Source: Isoetes taiwanensis
Taxonomy: Eukaryota; Streptophyta; Lycopodiopsida; Isoetales; Isoetaceae
Direction of reading: 5' to 3'
Length of the DNA: 64,000 bases
Assembly (NCBI GenBank): GCA_021234155.1
Contig: JAJEKV010000005.1
Location: 20,258,089 to 20,322,088, forward strand
Translations under genes and position numbers: made by a program
The notes under the pieces: generated by a model
The model's database searches: none
What the model was told of the DNA's origin: nothing
The model's input: the letters and a program-made list of their open reading frames with translations, nothing else
Shown here: positions 60,570 to 64,000 of the stretch, piece after piece
Position numbering within the stretch: position 1 is the first letter of the stretch
Layout: each line of letters begins with the position of its first letter

Positions 60570-60888
60570 AGCCTATTTTTGTTGTCTGCGGCCATAGTCG
60601 CCTTCCCGACCACACTCGCGAAGGAATGAATTTTGGATGACCGAAAGCACTTACAGGCACCGGCCGGGTTTTTTTAGCGATCACCCGGTATATGCTAGGC
60701 ATATGCCGGCATATACCTGGATATGCCCACATACCCACATAAACGAGGGTTTGCCCCCTAGGGGCACCCCAAAAAAGGGCCTAATAAGTAAAGCTGGAAC
60801 TTATCGGATTTTAATGCAAGTGCCCAGTCCGACAAGCTTCTCAAAGGGAAATAGCCTATTTGGTGGCCCTTTTTATAAAGGGATTCGC

Positions 60889-60902
60889 TTATATAATATA
60901 CC
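60889..60902 (+). promoter_or_regulatory. Possible TATA box of the MOS2 gene
   Basis: TTATATAATATACC lies about 290 bp upstream of the MOS2 ATG in the correct strand. Distance to the transcription start is unknown. Confidence 0.45.
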
Positions 60903-61060
60903 TGCTTCTTGTGCAACCGAAAACAATATCAGGTTGTGAATCGGGTCCTTCGAAGGCCGGCCGCTCCATCGATGCTTCAGAGTCGAGTCCACAAATTTGT
61001 GTAATTTCTCGAACACTGCAGTTGTCTGTTGCTCGTCCAGAGGCCGCATCTTCGAAGCTC

Positions 61061-61070
61061 TAAACCCTAA
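61061..61070 (+). promoter_or_regulatory. telo-box (AAACCCTAA)
   Basis: TAAACCCTAA occurs about 120 bp upstream of the MOS2 start codon, probably near the transcription start or in the 5' leader. telo-boxes are frequent in promoters of growth-related and RNA/translation genes of plants. Confidence 0.6.
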
Positions 61071-61189
61071 CCCCACAAGCCTGTGCTGCCAATGCTATAT
61101 TTCCGCCCAACTTAAAAGGCGACCTGTTTCCATCCAAGCGACCTGTGTGACTCCGCCAAAATCCAACTCTGTTTGTAGCAGATTGCAGA

Positions 61190-62692
61190 ATGGATCAGCC
61201 TCAGGACTCAGCCATGGCGCCCATGAAGTTTTCTCTCAGCAAGCGAGGCCCTGCGGCTCGGAAGCCCCCCAAACCTGGCAGCCAGGAGGATGAGCTCAAA
61301 GATGAGGTAGAGTACCTAACTTCTGTAGATCAGAATGGTATCCCACAAGGTAAAGGCGTTAAGATAATTCCTAAGTTGGAAAATTCATGGCGGCCGGAAA
61401 AACGTATGAAGAGGTTTCTGCCAATGGAGCTTGATGAGCAAAGTGCAGAGGAACGTTTCGAGACAGTTACTTTGCCAACAGGGCCTGTGGAAGGTGAGCA
61501 ATATGGATTATCCTTGCGAAAGAAAGATTCTAGCGCAGAGAATGGAGAAGCCAGTGTGTCTAGGGTTTCCTTGCAAGACCTTGAAGAGCAGAGATTTCGC
61601 CAGCAGGTTGAAGAGCTACCTGATGAGGTCTCAATGGATGTCTATGAATCCATGCCAATTGAGGATTTTGCACATGCCATGCTCAGGGGCATGGGTTGGG
61701 AACGAGGGAAGCCTATTGGTCGCAATGCGAAGGTAGTTGTGGAGCCTATAGAATATGTTAGACGGTATGGTACTGCAGGTCTTGGTGCAACACCACTCAC
61801 TCTGAAGGAAGAGAGAAAAAAGATTATTAAACCTGGGGAAAGCAGAGAAAAACCCGTACAGAGGAAAGATGGAATATCTAATGGGAAAGTTATGGCAATT
61901 GTAGCTGGCAAACATTCTGGTCTTCGTGGCGAGGTGGTATTAAAGAAGGGTGGTGAGGAAAATTCTGATAAGTTTAACATGAGACTTCTAAAAAGTGGTG
62001 AATTTGTGGAGGTATTAACAAGTGAGGTTGCAGAGATTGGATCTTCTGAAGAAGATCAAGCAAGAAGAAAGCTGAAGGAACTACAAATTGGTTCCATGGA
62101 AAAGGATGCTAGCAGACATGATGGTGACAAGCTGTCCCGTAAGGGGAAGGATCAGAGAAGAGATGATAAAAGGGATGCAAAACTTGAGAAGACCAGCAGG
62201 AAGGACAGGGATAAAGGTTTAGATTCACACGTCAGGATTCATCTGGAAGAAAGGCAAAGGGAAGTCCAAACGAAGAGGTCAAACAAAACTGAAAATGGGT
62301 CATTGGGTTGCAAATCTGAAGGAGAGGGGAGCACAGTGAATAGACCATGGCTCATGAGTAATATAAGAGTCAAGGTTATTAGTAAAAGCTTCAAGGGTGG
62401 GAAGCTTTACTTGAGAAAAGCAAGGATAGTTGATGTGGCCAGCCCAACCACTTGTGATATTTTGATGGACGATACTGGGGAGCTGCATCAAGAAGTGAAG
62501 CAGGAATACCTTGAAACAGCTTTACCTAAAACAGGTGGACGTGTTATGGTCGTTGGGGGTAGATATTATGGTCTTCTTGGGAAGCTTATTGAGAGGAATT
62601 CTGGAGCAGAATTTGGTGTGGTACAACTGGAGGATACCTTTGAGATAAAAAATCTTAACCTCGATTTTGTAGCTGAGTTTATTGGAGATTAA
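61190..62692 (+). CDS. MOS2: MOS2-like G-patch and KOW domain RNA-binding protein
   Basis: The intact single-exon ORF of 500 residues resembles plant MOS2, a nuclear RNA-binding protein needed for innate immunity (modifier of snc1) and for miRNA processing, related to human GPKOW and yeast Spp2. The N-terminus has MKFSLSKRG and LENSWRPEKRMKRF (residues 63-77). The G-patch is at about 155-200 (MLRGMGWERGKPIGRNAK, then GLGATP). The first KOW motif is at about 230-262 (VMAIVAGKHSGLRGEVV). A Lys/Arg/Asp-rich linker spans 300-385. Then comes the conserved RPWLMSNIRVKVISKSFKGG, with SPTTCDILMD, and a second KOW at 447-475 (GGRVMVVGGRYYGLLGKLIE). The first ATG is used; the conserved region could also start at Met9 or Met12. 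Length fits the family (about 460-500). CAG and CTG sites look normal here. Confidence 0.96.
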   Translation: MDQPQDSAMAPMKFSLSKRGPAARKPPKPGSQEDELKDEVEYLTSVDQNGIPQGKGVKIIPKLENSWRPEKRMKRFLPMELDEQSAEERFETVTLPTGPVEGEQYGLSLRKKDSSAENGEASVSRVSLQDLEEQRFRQQVEELPDEVSMDVYESMPIEDFAHAMLRGMGWERGKPIGRNAKVVVEPIEYVRRYGTAGLGATPLTLKEERKKIIKPGESREKPVQRKDGISNGKVMAIVAGKHSGLRGEVVLKKGGEENSDKFNMRLLKSGEFVEVLTSEVAEIGSSEEDQARRKLKELQIGSMEKDASRHDGDKLSRKGKDQRRDDKRDAKLEKTSRKDRDKGLDSHVRIHLEERQREVQTKRSNKTENGSLGCKSEGEGSTVNRPWLMSNIRVKVISKSFKGGKLYLRKARIVDVASPTTCDILMDDTGELHQEVKQEYLETALPKTGGRVMVVGGRYYGLLGKLIERNSGAEFGVVQLEDTFEIKNLNLDFVAEFIGD

Positions 62693-63060
62693 GAAGATTC
62701 CGAGACTTCAATTTAAGCTCGGCTTCAGGCTTTGGATGAATGTTTGCTGATGTCTAATAGACTAACAAAGGTGAATTTCATTATAGTGAAAGTCGTATCT
62801 AATTTTTCGCCAGAAAGTCATGATATAACTGTTTTGTCCTGATATTTTAGGCTTTTCCCTCATTCTGTTGGTGACATATACTTCCAAGAAAAGCTTTGTT
62901 GAAGAACATTAGGTTTTCCTCTATGGTGGTACGAACTTCTAATTGATTATTGCATTTGTGCAAAGAGCACTGGTTGCTAGACTATGGCTGAAGCAGGGCC
63001 TGTAAACATGTAAATAAACCATGTTGGATATTGAAGATTCTTAATTCAATAGAATGCTCT
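62693..63060 (+). other. Probable MOS2 3' UTR with AATAAA-type signals
   Basis: AT-rich DNA after the stop contains AATAAA near 63013 and AATAGA near 63049, plausible plant near-upstream elements. The exact cleavage site cannot be seen. Confidence 0.4.
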
Positions 63061-63276
63061 TCAATTACATGAGGGATCCCAAGTGAAGCAAAGTTTGCAG
63101 CTATACAAGTGGGCTTGCATATATGTTACCTGATGTACATTCACACTTTGTATACTTATTTCTGTCAAAAATTTTGGTGCCTTTTCATCCCATTTTCGTT
63201 GTCCTGTTCAAACATTGTACTTTTCGCAGGTTAAAGGTCTGGATCATTCCACCCTAAAGCAGCTGGAAGCGCTGGA

Positions 63277-63603
63277 ATGATTTTGGATTTCTATTTGCCA
63301 GGTATTGCCTCCAGTAAGGGGCTATGCTCTAGAATGCAGTCAGAGAATCTAGCATTATCTTCTGCAAAGCTGTCAGCAAAAGCAGCAATTGGCGATGCTG
63401 GGACATATGTTGCAGCTGCAGCTGTGATATACAAAATGCTCTATTCCACGTGTGGACCTCTTCCAGCTTCAAACACCATTCAAAAAATACCCAGTCTTGT
63501 GTTCATGGACAATCAATTTTGCCTAACAGTCCCCCTAGCAATTATAAGTGCTGATGAGAGATTGTTAGTAAACATATTATCAAGGATTCAACCTCCTAAC
63601 TAA
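63277..63603 (+). other. Unassigned open stretch downstream of MOS2 (108 codons)
   Basis: It reads with Ala-rich helices (KLSAKAAIGDAGTYVAAAAV) and ends TAA at 63603. A pyrimidine-rich stretch ending CGCAG precedes it at 63230, so it could be a 3' exon rather than a full gene. No family was recognised and it may be chance. The rest to 64000 shows nothing. Confidence 0.25.
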
Positions 63604-64000
63604 ACCCATTAGGTTTTGAACCTTTTTTATACTGTAGCTTATGGCTATTTGTAGCTTTGTACTGTATTATTACCTACTCGAAAACCTCTGTGCCACACTT
63701 TTGCTGTTTCCAAGATACAAGTTTTTCAATTGATTACTTGCTGATAAAGCTATTTTGCATTTTGCAAATGGGTACATATGAACCTTTAAACTTAACTGCC
63801 AATTATTATTTGGGTCTAGCATTGCTTCAACGCGCTAGAAAGTAGAAGTACCCATGAAAGTGCTGCCAAGTTATTTTGCATATAGTGGATGTTCTCCTAA
63901 AGAGATTTCAATCAATAGAGGGGAATACTAGTTATATGAAATGCATCTTAGAAGTATGTCCTTCTGAATGTGCATGACACTTGATTGATATCGTTGGCTC

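Noticed and set aside
1-64000. CRISPR array, bacterial operon or organelle insertion
   Set aside because: Repeats are transposon-derived, spacing is irregular, and no bacterial or long organellar gene string was recognised.

Overview
This is nuclear plant DNA from a large, repeat-rich genome. The evidence is nested Ty3/gypsy, hAT, CACTA-like, Mutator-like and LINE elements, a BAHD acyltransferase relic, a telo-box upstream of a host gene, and one intact single-exon gene recognisable as MOS2. I cannot assign a species; the dense old nested transposons would fit a gymnosperm or another large-genome plant, but this is inference.

Layout. 1-1813: BAHD acyltransferase pseudogene (minus strand). 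1803-6588: dispersed repeat 'D', copy 1. 6589-14483: left arm of an inverted repeat of about 8 kb. 14484-19667: hAT transposase pseudogene, two foldback MITEs and direct repeats. 19668-24530: copy 2 of D, in the same orientation as copy 1. 24531-32510: right arm of the inverted repeat. 25077-41480: one composite Ty3/gypsy element on the minus strand (5' LTR and tRNA-Met-type PBS near 40.69 kb, accessory ORFs, gag, pol, 3' LTR near 25.1 kb). It is interrupted by a 5.5-kb TIR element (30307-35776), a 509-bp element with 9-bp TSDs (28258-28766) and a 360-bp hAT MITE (38443-38802). 41481-44290: retroelement debris and tandem duplications. 44297-49612: two LINE copies arranged head to head. 49613-60290: no recognisable gene, only local tandem duplications. 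60294-60569: a C2H2 zinc-finger relic. 61190-62692: MOS2, the only confident intact host gene.

Two results stand out. First, between the gypsy PBS and gag lies a decayed accessory reading frame whose C-terminal part is a histone H3 fold with a long basic tail (CENH3-like in tail length). It is interrupted near its end by a hAT MITE with a perfect 8-bp TSD, and across the MITE the frame resumes exactly. Second, wherever two copies of a repeat can be compared, the differences concentrate at CAG/CTG (CHG) trinucleotides, and many are indels rather than C-to-T changes. This looks like base-calling error at CHG-methylated cytosines, so many frameshifts at 1.8-24.5 kb and 44.4-49.4 kb may not be biological. 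In the better-quality right arm and gypsy interior, several CAG-to-TAG nonsense changes look like real deamination scars.

The repeats form a nest: an older gypsy fragment received the large gypsy element, which was later hit by the smaller elements. Part of this nest was then duplicated in inverted orientation next to a second copy of D.
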